64,000 nt of DNA from Bacteroidota bacterium (GTDB taxonomy: Bacteria; Bacteroidota; Bacteroidia; Bacteroidales; UBA4417), in the NCBI GenBank assembly GCA_013376995.1, contig JACAAZ010000005.1, forward strand, positions 209,983 through 273,982. The letters run 5' to 3'. The translations under genes and the position numbers were made by a program. The stretch's first letter is position 1; each line of letters starts with the position of its first letter. The notes under the pieces were generated by a model that had not been told where the DNA came from, ran no database searches, and saw nothing but the letters and a program-made list of their open reading frames with translations. Below are positions 33,573 to 43,354 of this stretch, piece after piece.

Positions 33573-35435
33573 TTAATCTACACGTATAGTTGGAATCCTT
33601 TCAGAGATACCGCGTTCATTCAGGGCTTCAATACTGAAATAATAGGTTGTGCCAATATCCAACCCCCTGAAGTCGTACGATGTAGCTCCGTTTACAGTGA
33701 TACAATTGTAAAGTTTACCGGGTTCAACGCCGTAATAAATGTTGTATCCATACGAATTACCTGATGACTGCCAGCTGATAATGCAGTTTCGTGAATCATC
33801 CTTTTGTCTGTCAACTTTAAATCCTTCTACAATTGGCGGCGCGTTTCCTTCTCCAATTCCAAAAACACGAAATCCGCATATCGCAAAATACCCTGTAGCC
33901 ATATGGACGTTTACTAAACGGAGGAAACGGGTCTTGGTTGGTTTAGCTAATTCAATGTAGTCGTGTGGAGTGTTTTTATCATTGTAGCTCTTATCAACAA
34001 GAAGCTCCCAGTTTTTGCCATCAGATGATTGAAAGATTTTATACTGATGATAAAGGTCCATGGCAACACCATGTTGATTTGATTTATGATCTGCATAATT
34101 TACCTGGATAGCGTGTACCTCTTTTATTCCGGCAAGGTCTACCTGAAGCCATTCACCAGGTTTGTCTGATGATGCACTCCACCATGTTGAAATATCTTCA
34201 TCGAAAGCATTTTCTGGTTTATAGCTACTATCAATAGTTGATGCTGTAGCTTCCTTTTTGTAGGAAAGTAGCATCCAGCCTGTAAACCGGCCTTTTCTGT
34301 GATCGGAAACTGCAGAGGGCAACGTAGTAGGATAATCACCGAAGGAGGTATTGCAATACATTACGCCTTCAGGATCAAATCCTGAAGGATAAAGCCCGAT
34401 CCTCCTTTCGAACTTGTATTTAACTGAAAGCATACAAGTAGCTGTATGCCAGTAATTACCATATAGATCGCTGAATGTACCTCCATGCCCGGCTCCTTTT
34501 ATAAATCCACCGGGTTTATACGAAACCGGGTTGTGCTTCTGATAATGGAAAGGGCCCAATGGATGATCCGATACCCAGACCCCATCAGCATAAACTTTAA
34601 ACTCGGTACCGGGAGCTCCGTATTGTAAGTAATATGTCCCGTTATGTTTGTTCATCCATGATCCTTCAATGAAGTTTCCCCATTTTGGATCCGGGTCATC
34701 GTTGTTCATCCCAAAACGTTCCCACCCGTGGATTTCGGGCTTCAATCCCACCAATTCCCTGATATTGCCTACTGCCTTTTGTTTTACCATGATGTCATTC
34801 GAATTGTACACTTCCTGGTATTGGCCCTGGTCTCCAATAGGCAGGAAGGTTTTTCTGTCCAATTCAACACCTCTGACAGGCAATGAACCTGAAGATCCAT
34901 AATACAGGTATAAACGATTGTCATCATCCAGAAATAAGCCTGGATCCCATGCAGGCAAGTGAGAGGCATCGACTAAATGCTTCCAGCGCCCGGATTTGGG
35001 ATTGGTCGAAAACCAAATGGGCAGGCTTTCATAAGTTGAGCCCATAAGGACCAGTGTGTCTCCCAGGACAACTGCTGCAGGAGCGCAGAGGTCATCCTGG
35101 TCAGGAAGGCGCTGAAATGAAGAGTAAACATAATTCCATTGCCCCAGGTCTTTTGACCAATAGAAGCCCGATTGATTGGTGCAAAATAAGTAATACTCAT
35201 TTTTGTATACTACAATCAATGGATCTGCTGTCGAACGAAAAGGAGTCTCCTTCGAATTTCCATTGAAATATTCAAAGGCATAGTCAATGTTCAATGGATT
35301 GCAATATGTGTGAGCAGGATATGAAGGGTCAAACCAAGGAGTACGAAAATTTTCAAGATTTTGAGCTGTCATGCTTTGAGCAGTAATCAAAATCACTGCA
35401 ACTAAACTAAGTTTCGATTTTTTTTGCACGCTCAT
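33573..35435 (-). CDS. GH43-like glycoside hydrolase with discoidin and Fn3 domains
   Basis: The 620-residue exported protein has a signal peptide (about 1-24) and a five-bladed GH43-type propeller (about 25-390): STADPLIVVYKNEYYLF, HLPAWDPGLFLDDDNRLYLYYG, FIEGSWMNKHNGTYYLQYG and GAGHGGTFSDLYGNYW. Candidate acids are the Asp in STADP, the Asp in AWDPG and the Glu in FIEGSW. An F5/8-type discoidin module follows (about 400-530, ENAFDEDISTWWSASS ... GEWLQVDLAG), then an Fn3 domain to the end. GH43 enzymes usually act on arabinose, xylose or galactose linkages, unusual among beta-1,2-glucanases. Its start overlaps the upstream GH144 stop by four bases. Confidence 0.88.
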   Translation of the reverse strand: MSVQKKSKLSLVAVILITAQSMTAQNLENFRTPWFDPSYPAHTYCNPLNIDYAFEYFNGNSKETPFRSTADPLIVVYKNEYYLFCTNQSGFYWSKDLGQWNYVYSSFQRLPDQDDLCAPAAVVLGDTLVLMGSTYESLPIWFSTNPKSGRWKHLVDASHLPAWDPGLFLDDDNRLYLYYGSSGSLPVRGVELDRKTFLPIGDQGQYQEVYNSNDIMVKQKAVGNIRELVGLKPEIHGWERFGMNNDDPDPKWGNFIEGSWMNKHNGTYYLQYGAPGTEFKVYADGVWVSDHPLGPFHYQKHNPVSYKPGGFIKGAGHGGTFSDLYGNYWHTATCMLSVKYKFERRIGLYPSGFDPEGVMYCNTSFGDYPTTLPSAVSDHRKGRFTGWMLLSYKKEATASTIDSSYKPENAFDEDISTWWSASSDKPGEWLQVDLAGIKEVHAIQVNYADHKSNQHGVAMDLYHQYKIFQSSDGKNWELLVDKSYNDKNTPHDYIELAKPTKTRFLRLVNVHMATGYFAICGFRVFGIGEGNAPPIVEGFKVDRQKDDSRNCIISWQSSGNSYGYNIYYGVEPGKLYNCITVNGATSYDFRGLDIGTTYYFSIEALNERGISERIPTIRVD

Positions 35436-37447
35436 TTCTTTTTTGAATAGGTGAAGCCTAATTTTGTCAATCCAGCCTGTACTTCAGGCGCTGACATAAA
35501 CAAATTCCACAATAAGCCACTCCGATAATTTTCTATCATGCAGATTTCCGGGCCCTGGTCAATAGCCAGGTACGAATCAGCCCACCAACCGGAATGAACG
35601 TCAAAAGCATCATAAAATCCATAAGAGCCCCAAAGCTTATCACCAAGTATATAATAGAAGAAGCGAATCGCCTTCATGGATTGCTCCGAAGTATAGGGCA
35701 AAGAAGAGATTGCTGCTGTAGGGGTGATAACACCCAGGTCATTGGTGGGCTCAGATGCTGCATATCCGTTGGGTATATCGCTGGCAGTTAATCCCCAGCA
35801 ATGTTCGCTGTAATCAGGCCATTTTTTTGGATTATCCTTGCAATAGGCCCAATTAATAAGAGAATGGTTTACATTCTGTGTCCAGTAATTCGCATATGCA
35901 TCTGAAAGGTTCCTTGGGTCAAGCCCCAGGAAAGAATAATGAGCAAAGAATAGCGGGCCTCCATAATCGTAACCTACCGGTAACACATAATTATAGAAAG
36001 ATTTTCCATTGATGATGCCTCCATTCCGGGCAAAACCAGTTTTATAGACAATTGCCGGGATGGTATGAGTTGTTGATGCCGCAGCCATGATATAAGTGAT
36101 CAATGTCTCATTATATCCCTGTATCTTGAAATTCATAGCCCAGCCATAACTAGGGGACCAATGCCAATAGAGGACATTTTGAGATCCTTGCCTGTACCAA
36201 TCCCATTCAATTCCATTATATAATGCGTTAATACGATTAATAAGGTCATTTTCAACAGAACTTGAAGGATCAAGATATTGCCTCATGGTGATCAGTCCCT
36301 GCGCCATATAAGCTGTTTCGACAAGATCCCCTCCATTATCCTGATCCCCGAAAGGAACTACATGGCCATTACTGCCATTGATCCAATGTGACCAGGCGCC
36401 GTGAAATCGATCACAGGTTTCAAGAAAACCAATTATTTTGGCCAGGCGTGTAACACCTTCCGAACGCGTAATGAAACCTCTTTCCATGCCGACAATCAGT
36501 GCCATCACTCCAAATCCGGAACCTCCGGTTGTGACTATATCACCTGAAGTGTTCCTTTCGCGTGCCATTCCGCTGCCGGGATGGCCAAAATCATAAAAAT
36601 ACCTGAAAGTCTGCTGCTGAACGAGGGTTAGTAGTTCATCATCCGATATTTGCTGGAATTTTAAGGTTGAATCCAAAGCAGTTATGAAAGTATTGCTAAA
36701 CCCTGCAAAGGAGTTTCCAAGGACAGATCTCAGGGCCGGAGATATTGAAAAAGTATAGTGTTTGTAACCTTCAAGTTCCGGTTTGCAAACCAGGTGCACT
36801 GATTTATTATTGTTGCTTAGTGTTACATCGAATACTGCATTGCTTGCCAGGGTGAATTTATTAGCAATTTTTGCTGTGTCCAGGGATTCCGAAAACTCCA
36901 TTTCAAGGATAGCGCCCTGTCTTTTTACATTCCAGATTTTCGGGTTGGTACGAAAATCCTGCCCCTCAAGAATAATTGATTTAAGGGTGAAGACTCCGGA
37001 AGTTGTTACAAATTTGAATTCTGTCCTTTTGAAGGATTGGTTAGAGTTTCCTTTGAATAAAGCTGTTATTTCAATAGAATAATGAGAAGATTTAGCGAGG
37101 TTTTGTGTGTGTTTGATCAGGATAGTTTTATAACTGTTGGTAAATGACATATGTGTGCCTGAAATGACGCTGCCATACTGGTCTTTCAGGTAAATGTACT
37201 TAACTGCAAGTGCAGTATCAACGGCTGATGAAAATACAAGCCTGATGTCCTGGTTCAGGGGTACACCGGTAACCTCGGCAGCAAGCTGAAGCTGCACATT
37301 TCCAACCCAGCAGGAATCCAGATCAAATGCTGCAGCTGAACCGGAAGGGTCTTTTTTACATGAAGACAGGACTAATGCCAGCAGGAAGATTATACCTAGC
37401 GCATATTCTACCAATCTTTTGTTTATTTGATGGTAACTCAGGTTCAT
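35432..37447 (-). CDS. GH144 beta-1,2-glucanase family lipoprotein with N-terminal Ig-like domains
   Basis: A 671-residue product from the ATG at 37445-37447 (a start at 37471 would add eight residues). The lipobox LSSC is followed by KKD, a combination compatible with surface export. About 250 residues before the catalytic domain form two Big_5-like Ig domains (VPLNQDIRLVFSSAVD; GAILEMEFSESLDTAKIANKF). The GH144 domain follows (about 275-671): QTFRYFYDFGHPGSGMARE, GGSGFGVMALIVGMERG, GGDLVETAYMAQGLI, LYWHWSPSYGWAMNF, GPLFFAHYSFLGLDPR, AISSLPYTSEQSM and MIENYRSGLLWNLFM. It is the first hydrolase after the SusCD-LamG genes, so the best candidate for the surface endo-acting enzyme. Confidence 0.92.
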   Translation of the reverse strand: MNLSYHQINKRLVEYALGIIFLLALVLSSCKKDPSGSAAAFDLDSCWVGNVQLQLAAEVTGVPLNQDIRLVFSSAVDTALAVKYIYLKDQYGSVISGTHMSFTNSYKTILIKHTQNLAKSSHYSIEITALFKGNSNQSFKRTEFKFVTTSGVFTLKSIILEGQDFRTNPKIWNVKRQGAILEMEFSESLDTAKIANKFTLASNAVFDVTLSNNNKSVHLVCKPELEGYKHYTFSISPALRSVLGNSFAGFSNTFITALDSTLKFQQISDDELLTLVQQQTFRYFYDFGHPGSGMARERNTSGDIVTTGGSGFGVMALIVGMERGFITRSEGVTRLAKIIGFLETCDRFHGAWSHWINGSNGHVVPFGDQDNGGDLVETAYMAQGLITMRQYLDPSSSVENDLINRINALYNGIEWDWYRQGSQNVLYWHWSPSYGWAMNFKIQGYNETLITYIMAAASTTHTIPAIVYKTGFARNGGIINGKSFYNYVLPVGYDYGGPLFFAHYSFLGLDPRNLSDAYANYWTQNVNHSLINWAYCKDNPKKWPDYSEHCWGLTASDIPNGYAASEPTNDLGVITPTAAISSLPYTSEQSMKAIRFFYYILGDKLWGSYGFYDAFDVHSGWWADSYLAIDQGPEICMIENYRSGLLWNLFMSAPEVQAGLTKLGFTYSKKK

Positions 37448-37551
37448 GGTAGTAATAAGTAGGTAAATCAATGGTTAAAGAAGTTCAGCGAGGATGTGAA
37501 TGAGACCGGAATGCGTTGGAATTCAAACCCTTAGCTAAATAGTAAAAAGAA

Positions 37552-37670
37552 GGCTGTCTCAAAAGTTTCCCTGCTTAAATGTTCTTTTGAATAGTTTTCT
37601 ACGAATATTCTGTAATCCATAGAAATTTCAACAGGTGAAGAAGCAAAAGGATTCAACCTTTGAGACAGCC
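37552..37670. repeat. 119-bp element with 12-bp terminal inverted repeats (MITE-like)
   Basis: GGCTGTCTCAAA (37552-37563) and TTTGAGACAGCC (37659-37670) are perfect inverted copies. They bound about 95 bases of non-coding sequence between the LamG lipoprotein and GH144 genes. No target-site duplication is obvious. The ends resemble insertion-sequence termini, but the pair could also fold into a long-loop stem that weakens transcription after the SusCD-LamG genes. Confidence 0.55.
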
Positions 37671-37683
37671 GCATCGGGTAAGC

Positions 37684-38751
37684 TTATTTTTTCATCTGGT
37701 AGATGGAAGTAACTTCTTCGGCAGAAAGTGCCTTATTGAAGATACGAAGTTCATCCATCATACTTAGGTCTGAAAAATGGTTCCAGTAATCAAAGTTAGG
37801 TTTGCCTGACATTAGAGACATAGAGGTACATCCGCTCCAGTCGATGGCATGATCCATGGGTGCTTCTTTAACAACAGCTCCGTCAACGTATATTGTAGCT
37901 TTTGTTGCTGAAATAGTGATAGCTATATGCATCCAGGTGTCAGATGGAGTAACTGTGATGAATGGATTCATCCATACTTCAGCGGCTGAGATCCCAAAGT
38001 TAACAAAGAGATTTTGTTTAGCTCCGTTGTTTTCGCGAGCCACCCTTAGCCCTTTGAAGCGGGTTGTGTCATTGTAAACCGCGTAAGGACGGCAAATGGC
38101 CAATATCCCGGCCCGATCAGGAGTCCCATTCAATTTATACCAGAACGTAGCACTGAATTCAGGATTTGTAAGTGCAGTTGCGGGGAAAGTTAGGTAGGCG
38201 TCTGTAGCACCCTGATAGGCCTGGCCGGTTTTTCCGGGACCGAAAGTAGGAGAACCCACTTTCTTGGCAGCGACCATTGAAACAAGGTCGTTGTTATCTC
38301 CATCAAAAGGCATATAGAATACTTCACCCGGAAGCGGGTTGTAAGGAGCTACTTTCTTGAAGTTAACAGAGCTCGTTGAGGTCTTTCCAGACAGGTCGGT
38401 TGCAACAACTGTCAGCACATGGTCGCCATCGGTAACATTGTCGTATGTATAGGAGAGCGCTGCACGCCTGTAGTCCTTGAAAGAATCGAAGGAAGCTATG
38501 TCAGCACCATCCATTTGCAGCACAACTTTTTTGAGTTCAATATCATCAGATGCAGAACACAAGATCACTATGCTGGCAACAGTTTCAGGCACCCTTACAA
38601 GCGTGCCTTCCAGTGGATAACTGATGTTAATAACGGGGGCTGATGTATCAGCACCTGGTGTAACAGCATTTATTGGGTCAATTCCTTTTTCACATGATAC
38701 AGCCAACGCCATCATCAGTGAAGAAATGATTATATATTTCAGGATTTTCAT
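37684..38751 (-). CDS. LamG-domain surface glycan-binding lipoprotein
   Basis: A 355-residue lipoprotein (lipobox AVSC, followed by EKGID). It contains an Ig-like domain (about 42-135, SYPLEGTLVRVPETVASIVI ... GDHVLTVVATDLSGKT) and a LamG/concanavalin-like beta-sandwich (about 145-355, EVFYMPFDGDNNDLVS, FSATFWYKL, WMHIAITISATKATIYVDG, MDELRIFNKALSAEEV). It has no catalytic residues. Sitting 30 bases after SusD, it occupies the usual place of the SusE/F-type surface glycan-binding protein and probably holds the polysaccharide at the cell surface for SusCD. Confidence 0.9.
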   Translation of the reverse strand: MKILKYIIISSLMMALAVSCEKGIDPINAVTPGADTSAPVINISYPLEGTLVRVPETVASIVILCSASDDIELKKVVLQMDGADIASFDSFKDYRRAALSYTYDNVTDGDHVLTVVATDLSGKTSTSSVNFKKVAPYNPLPGEVFYMPFDGDNNDLVSMVAAKKVGSPTFGPGKTGQAYQGATDAYLTFPATALTNPEFSATFWYKLNGTPDRAGILAICRPYAVYNDTTRFKGLRVARENNGAKQNLFVNFGISAAEVWMNPFITVTPSDTWMHIAITISATKATIYVDGAVVKEAPMDHAIDWSGCTSMSLMSGKPNFDYWNHFSDLSMMDELRIFNKALSAEEVTSIYQMKK

Positions 38752-38781
38752 ATTCGTATTATTTTTTGTGAATGAATCAAC

Positions 38782-40308
38782 TTAAGGCTTAAGTGCTGGA
38801 AGAAGGTCGATCTGGGCCTGCGGATATGGCAGGAATGCCTTATCAGAAGTATAAGTTCTTCCGTCATAGCTCAATTCATCCGTTTTTCCTAGCCTGACCA
38901 TATCATAGAAACGTGTGCCCCATTCTGTTGCTAATTCAGCAAATTTCTCATCCATCACCTGGGCATTTGTTACCCCTGTTAATGAAGTAAGTCCGGCACG
39001 GGTACGTACCAGGTTCACAGCAGCATCTGCAGTACCTGCTGAACCGGTAGCTCCCTGGGTAAGGGCTTCAGCATACATGAGGAGGATTTCAGCATAACGG
39101 ATACAGGTGAAATTTTTGTTAGTGCCATAATCTGTACGCCCTGGTGTTAGTTCATCGGAAGGCAGGTAGAACTTACCTCCTGCAAACATGGCCCTGGCGT
39201 AATCGTTAAATATATCGCCAGATGGGGTAGTATTTGTAATCCATGCTGGTAAATTTGCATATTTAGGATCTTTCTTGATCTCGGCAATTCCCCTGTTGGT
39301 GAAGATCACGGTAGTTTGCAAACGGGTTGTTTCACCCCTGTCGAGCATGAATTTAATATATTTCAGGCTGGGCTCCCAGAATCCCCATCCATCTCCTGAT
39401 CCATTGACTTTTGGTGTCCATCCCTGGGGTCCGAAGAAGGCAAAGAGATAAGAATAGTTATCGCCGGAACCTTTACCCAGGTCAGAGTATTGCATTTCCA
39501 AGAGGTTTTCGCTATTCAATTTTCCCTTGGTCTTGAATAGTTTGTAATAGTCTGATTCCAGGGTGAATTTACCTGATTTAATAATCTCGCCGGTTGCATC
39601 TGCAACTTCCTGGTATTTCTTCAATTCCAGGTTGGCCAGTGCCTTAATGGCATAAGCAGTATACTTGGTTACACCACCGGGGATATCAGTCCTTTCATTA
39701 GGCCTCATATCAGGGAGGTTAGGAATAGCTTCCGTCATCTGGTCTGAAATGTGCTGCATTACTTCATCCTTGGTTGATAACTTAGCCACATATAACTCAG
39801 AAGGATTAGAAGTCATCGGAATGAATAAACTTCCCCAAACACGGCTAAGCTGGAAAAGCCACCATGCCCTGAGAACCTTTACCTCAGAAGTGTATTGGTC
39901 AGCCAAAGCTGTGTTGGTCGCATGTTCCTTATACAAAGCGATTTGTTCGATTGCTGAATTAGCGCTGAAGATATTCTGATGATAATTCTGCCAGAGGGAA
40001 TTGTACATCCAATAGTCCTTATTGTAACTGTATTTATCGGTTCCAGCAAAATCCTGCTGGTCACCAAGGCCACCGGCATTCACATCATCACCGCGGACGG
40101 AGATCAATGGAAAATCTTCCCATTCCGTACTGTTCAGTTCGTAATAGGTTCCGATAAGTGGTTGGATCATGTTGCTGGTGATGGTATAATCAGTGCCACC
40201 AGTATAGGTACGATTCTCTGCCAGTGAATCCAGCTTTTTATTACAACCGGAGGCAACTATAAGCAGAGCAATAATTGAAAAGGGTAAAATATATCGAAGT
40301 GTTTTCAT
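38782..40308 (-). CDS. susD: SusD/RagB family outer-membrane lipoprotein
   Basis: The 508-residue product starts at the ATG at 40306-40308, giving MKTLRYILPF... with lipobox VASGC and CNKKLDS. In-frame ATGs at 40317 and 40413 are upstream; the latter lies inside susC. Helical TPR-like SusD features are visible, including ALANLELKKYQEVADATGEII, the C-terminal FTCIRYAEILLMYAEALTQG block and VRTRAGL. SusD proteins cap the SusC channel and bind the glycan. It begins 13 bases after the susC stop, the conserved pairing. Sequence alone does not reveal the sugar bound; the locus suggests beta-1,2-glucan. Confidence 0.95.
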   Translation of the reverse strand: MKTLRYILPFSIIALLIVASGCNKKLDSLAENRTYTGGTDYTITSNMIQPLIGTYYELNSTEWEDFPLISVRGDDVNAGGLGDQQDFAGTDKYSYNKDYWMYNSLWQNYHQNIFSANSAIEQIALYKEHATNTALADQYTSEVKVLRAWWLFQLSRVWGSLFIPMTSNPSELYVAKLSTKDEVMQHISDQMTEAIPNLPDMRPNERTDIPGGVTKYTAYAIKALANLELKKYQEVADATGEIIKSGKFTLESDYYKLFKTKGKLNSENLLEMQYSDLGKGSGDNYSYLFAFFGPQGWTPKVNGSGDGWGFWEPSLKYIKFMLDRGETTRLQTTVIFTNRGIAEIKKDPKYANLPAWITNTTPSGDIFNDYARAMFAGGKFYLPSDELTPGRTDYGTNKNFTCIRYAEILLMYAEALTQGATGSAGTADAAVNLVRTRAGLTSLTGVTNAQVMDEKFAELATEWGTRFYDMVRLGKTDELSYDGRTYTSDKAFLPYPQAQIDLLPALKP

Positions 40309-40321
40309 AGTTCTCATGGAT

Positions 40322-43300
40322 TTAGAATTTAACATTAAGTCCAATCGTGTAGGTAGCAGGAACAGGATATGTCTGGGTATCCCATCCATTATCCACTTCA
40401 GGAGTAAAGCCATGATACTTGAAGACAGTTAGTGGTCGGTCAGCAGTTAACGTTATCCTGGTTTCGGGGAATTTGCCACCCAGCCATTGATTGTTTTTCA
40501 GAGTGTAGCCAAGCTGTATATTCTGAATCCGGAAGAATGAACCATCTTCAACGAAATAATTGCTCATCTTCTGGTTCCAACCTTTCCTCAGTCCGGCTGA
40601 GGATGGGTAGAAATTGGATGTTCCTTCACCATGCCAGCGATTAGTAGCAAGGTCAGCATCCAAGTTACCGTCAGCAGTCCAGATCAATTCACCCCGTTTA
40701 CGGTTGAGAACCTTATTGCCGGATTGTCCGTAAAGATTAGCAGAGAGGTCGAAATTCATGTAATTCAGAGCAACGTTGCATCCATAGGTGAAATTTGGGA
40801 AATAAGATCCAAGTAATACCCTGTCATCATCATTAATTTTTCCATCTCCATTCTGATCCTTATATTTAAGGTCGCCGGGTACTAGTCCATTAGCAACAGC
40901 AATAGGATCATGCAGACATTCATCTGCAGTCTGGTAAACACCAATGACTTCACGGCCATAGAATGCCATCAGGGGTTCGCCAACATAACTGCGTTGCCTG
41001 AACTCTGCTGTACCACCATCGAGGTATTGCTGACCGTAGAGATCCATAACTTTATTCTTAAGTGATGCGAGGTTTACGCCAATGGTATATTTTATTTTAT
41101 CCATTAACTTATCCGACCATTCAAGAGCAACTTCCAAACCTGAATTCCTGATTACTCCAACAGGCCTGAGAACGCTTCCGCCTATCATTGGGATATTGAC
41201 CGGAATTGCAGCATTTTTAGTATCGCGGGTATAATAATCAAGATCAGCAGACAAACGGCTGCTGAGGAATTTAGCTGTTAATCCATAATTGGTTTCTTCA
41301 GTTACTTCCCATTTCAGGTAGTCAAAGTAATTCTTGGCAACTGATCCGGTATAGATGGTTCCTCCGAGAGGCCAGTTAATGATATCGGTGCTGCGTTGTC
41401 CATCTGATGCAGGGATATGTTCATTGCCAAGTTTTCCCCAGCTGGCGCGTAACTTAAGGAATGGGATTACACTGTTTCCTTTCAGGAATTTTTCTTCAGA
41501 AACGACCCAGCCAAGGCCAACAGATGGGAAATAGCCCCATTTTTCCTGGTATTTGGAAGATCCGTCAGCGCGCATGGTCCCGTAAATAAGGTATTTCTCA
41601 TTGTAGTTATAGGAAACCCTGCCAAAATAGGACATGCCGTATTGATGTGTTCCATCATCGCTAACGCCCTGGTTATATATTGTTCCCTGGTCGAGATACC
41701 ATGATTTTTCATTGGTGGCATCAAATCCGGTAGCCTGAGCTTTAAGCATCTGGTAAGTCTCATCCTTATAAGAGGTACCTGCCATAACAGTAATGAAATG
41801 TGAACCAAACTTCTCATTGAAGGTCAACACATTGTCCCAGGACTTATTATCGTAAGTTGAAACGGTCTTGGTAAGGTTCGAAGTATTATTCTGGAAGTTC
41901 AGGCCTATGTAATAGGGAAGCTGAACAGTACGCTGATCTACTACTTCATAACTATTGTTAAAGGAGCTTTTGAATGTCAACATCTTTGGAATGAGTGTAA
42001 AATCCATATACATGTTGGCCAGGATTTTACTGATTTTTTGGCGGTCTTTTGAATAATCCAATGCTGCGAAAGGATTTTGTCCGCTCCTGTAACCCAGATC
42101 CTGGGCATTCGCATATTTGGTTGGCCAGGCATCAACGTTCGATTCGTCCATAACCGGCATAATGGGAACTGCAAAATAGGCATCATTCCAGGCCCCCTCT
42201 GAAGCCAGGAACCTGATAGCATTACTGTAGATGAAATTTCCACCAATAGTCAGCCAGTCTGATGCTTTGAAATCCACTTTTGTATGAAGGTTCAGACGTT
42301 CATAGTCATTCTTCATCTTGAGAATACCCTGCTGATAGAAGTAATTGGTTCCCAGAGCATATTTGGCTTTGTCATTCCCACCTTCGAAAGTAAGGCTATG
42401 GCTGGAGATTTTTCCCGGGCGCAGAACTTCCTTATACCAATCGGTATTTACATCAGGTACATTTGGATTGACCCTGCTACGGCCATATCTCTGCATGGCA
42501 TTAAGGATGAAGGAAGCATCGGCAGCTGAACCGGATTCATTGGCCATATTTGTAAATTGCTCTGCATTGGCCATTTTCACAACATTTTGAGCAACCTGGT
42601 ATCCTTCATACCCACTATAGGTAATTTCCGGCTTTTGGTTGAAGGAACCTGATTTAGTTTCAATCAGTACAACCCCGTTAGCAGCTCTTACACCGAAGAT
42701 TGCACATGCAGAAGCATCTTTAAGGACAGAGATCGTTGCAACATCCGACATATTAAGGAAGTCGATATTGTCGTAGAACATTCCATCAACTACGTATAAA
42801 GGCCTTTCATTATTGCTGCCAGGGAAAGAGCCAATACCCCTGATGCGGATAGTAGGTGATTCACCAGGGCTTCCCTTTGCAACTACCTGCATACCTGCAA
42901 TTTTGCCCTGGAGAGCCTGCATTGGCTGACTTGCGGGAGTTTTCTGCAGCTCTTCTGATTTAATTGTTGTTATGGAAGAAGTCAAGTCCTTCACTTTGCT
43001 CGATCCATAACCAACAACCACCAATTCATTAAGGTTAGTCTGCTTTGTTTTGAGCCTGACATAAATGTTTGATTGATTTCCCACGACAATTTCCTGGCTT
43101 TCATACCCAATGGATGACACAACAAGGATGTTTTGTCCGGTTGCAACGCCAAGATTGAAATTGCCGTTCACGTCAGTGGAAACACCTGTGGTTGTTCCTT
43201 TGATCAGAACGGAAGCTCCCGGAAGAGTTTCATGGGTCTGTGCATCTGATACAGTCCCAACGATCGACCGAACCTGTGCCATTGCCAGACTTCCCAGGAG

Positions 43301-43354
43301 GAGGAAAATCAGCGCGAGGCACACCTTCTTTTTCAAGCGTAAAATTTGTTTCAT
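40322..43354 (-). CDS. susC: SusC/RagA TonB-dependent outer-membrane transporter
   Basis: The 1010-residue protein has a signal peptide (about 1-26, SLAMAQ). It then has a carboxypeptidase-regulatory-like domain (about 28-105, VGTVSDAQTHETLPGASVLI) and the TonB box region (LNELVVVGYG). The plug domain contains QALQGKIAGMQVV and RIRGIGSF, and a 22-strand-type barrel ends in an aromatic-charged tail (YTIGLNVKF). The STN domain that couples some relatives to anti-sigma factors is absent. It imports oligosaccharides using TonB energy. It is the first gene of a minus-strand operon of about 20 kb and is preceded by a 327-base regulatory gap. Confidence 0.97.
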   Translation of the reverse strand: MKQILRLKKKVCLALIFLLLGSLAMAQVRSIVGTVSDAQTHETLPGASVLIKGTTTGVSTDVNGNFNLGVATGQNILVVSSIGYESQEIVVGNQSNIYVRLKTKQTNLNELVVVGYGSSKVKDLTSSITTIKSEELQKTPASQPMQALQGKIAGMQVVAKGSPGESPTIRIRGIGSFPGSNNERPLYVVDGMFYDNIDFLNMSDVATISVLKDASACAIFGVRAANGVVLIETKSGSFNQKPEITYSGYEGYQVAQNVVKMANAEQFTNMANESGSAADASFILNAMQRYGRSRVNPNVPDVNTDWYKEVLRPGKISSHSLTFEGGNDKAKYALGTNYFYQQGILKMKNDYERLNLHTKVDFKASDWLTIGGNFIYSNAIRFLASEGAWNDAYFAVPIMPVMDESNVDAWPTKYANAQDLGYRSGQNPFAALDYSKDRQKISKILANMYMDFTLIPKMLTFKSSFNNSYEVVDQRTVQLPYYIGLNFQNNTSNLTKTVSTYDNKSWDNVLTFNEKFGSHFITVMAGTSYKDETYQMLKAQATGFDATNEKSWYLDQGTIYNQGVSDDGTHQYGMSYFGRVSYNYNEKYLIYGTMRADGSSKYQEKWGYFPSVGLGWVVSEEKFLKGNSVIPFLKLRASWGKLGNEHIPASDGQRSTDIINWPLGGTIYTGSVAKNYFDYLKWEVTEETNYGLTAKFLSSRLSADLDYYTRDTKNAAIPVNIPMIGGSVLRPVGVIRNSGLEVALEWSDKLMDKIKYTIGVNLASLKNKVMDLYGQQYLDGGTAEFRQRSYVGEPLMAFYGREVIGVYQTADECLHDPIAVANGLVPGDLKYKDQNGDGKINDDDRVLLGSYFPNFTYGCNVALNYMNFDLSANLYGQSGNKVLNRKRGELIWTADGNLDADLATNRWHGEGTSNFYPSSAGLRKGWNQKMSNYFVEDGSFFRIQNIQLGYTLKNNQWLGGKFPETRITLTADRPLTVFKYHGFTPEVDNGWDTQTYPVPATYTIGLNVKF

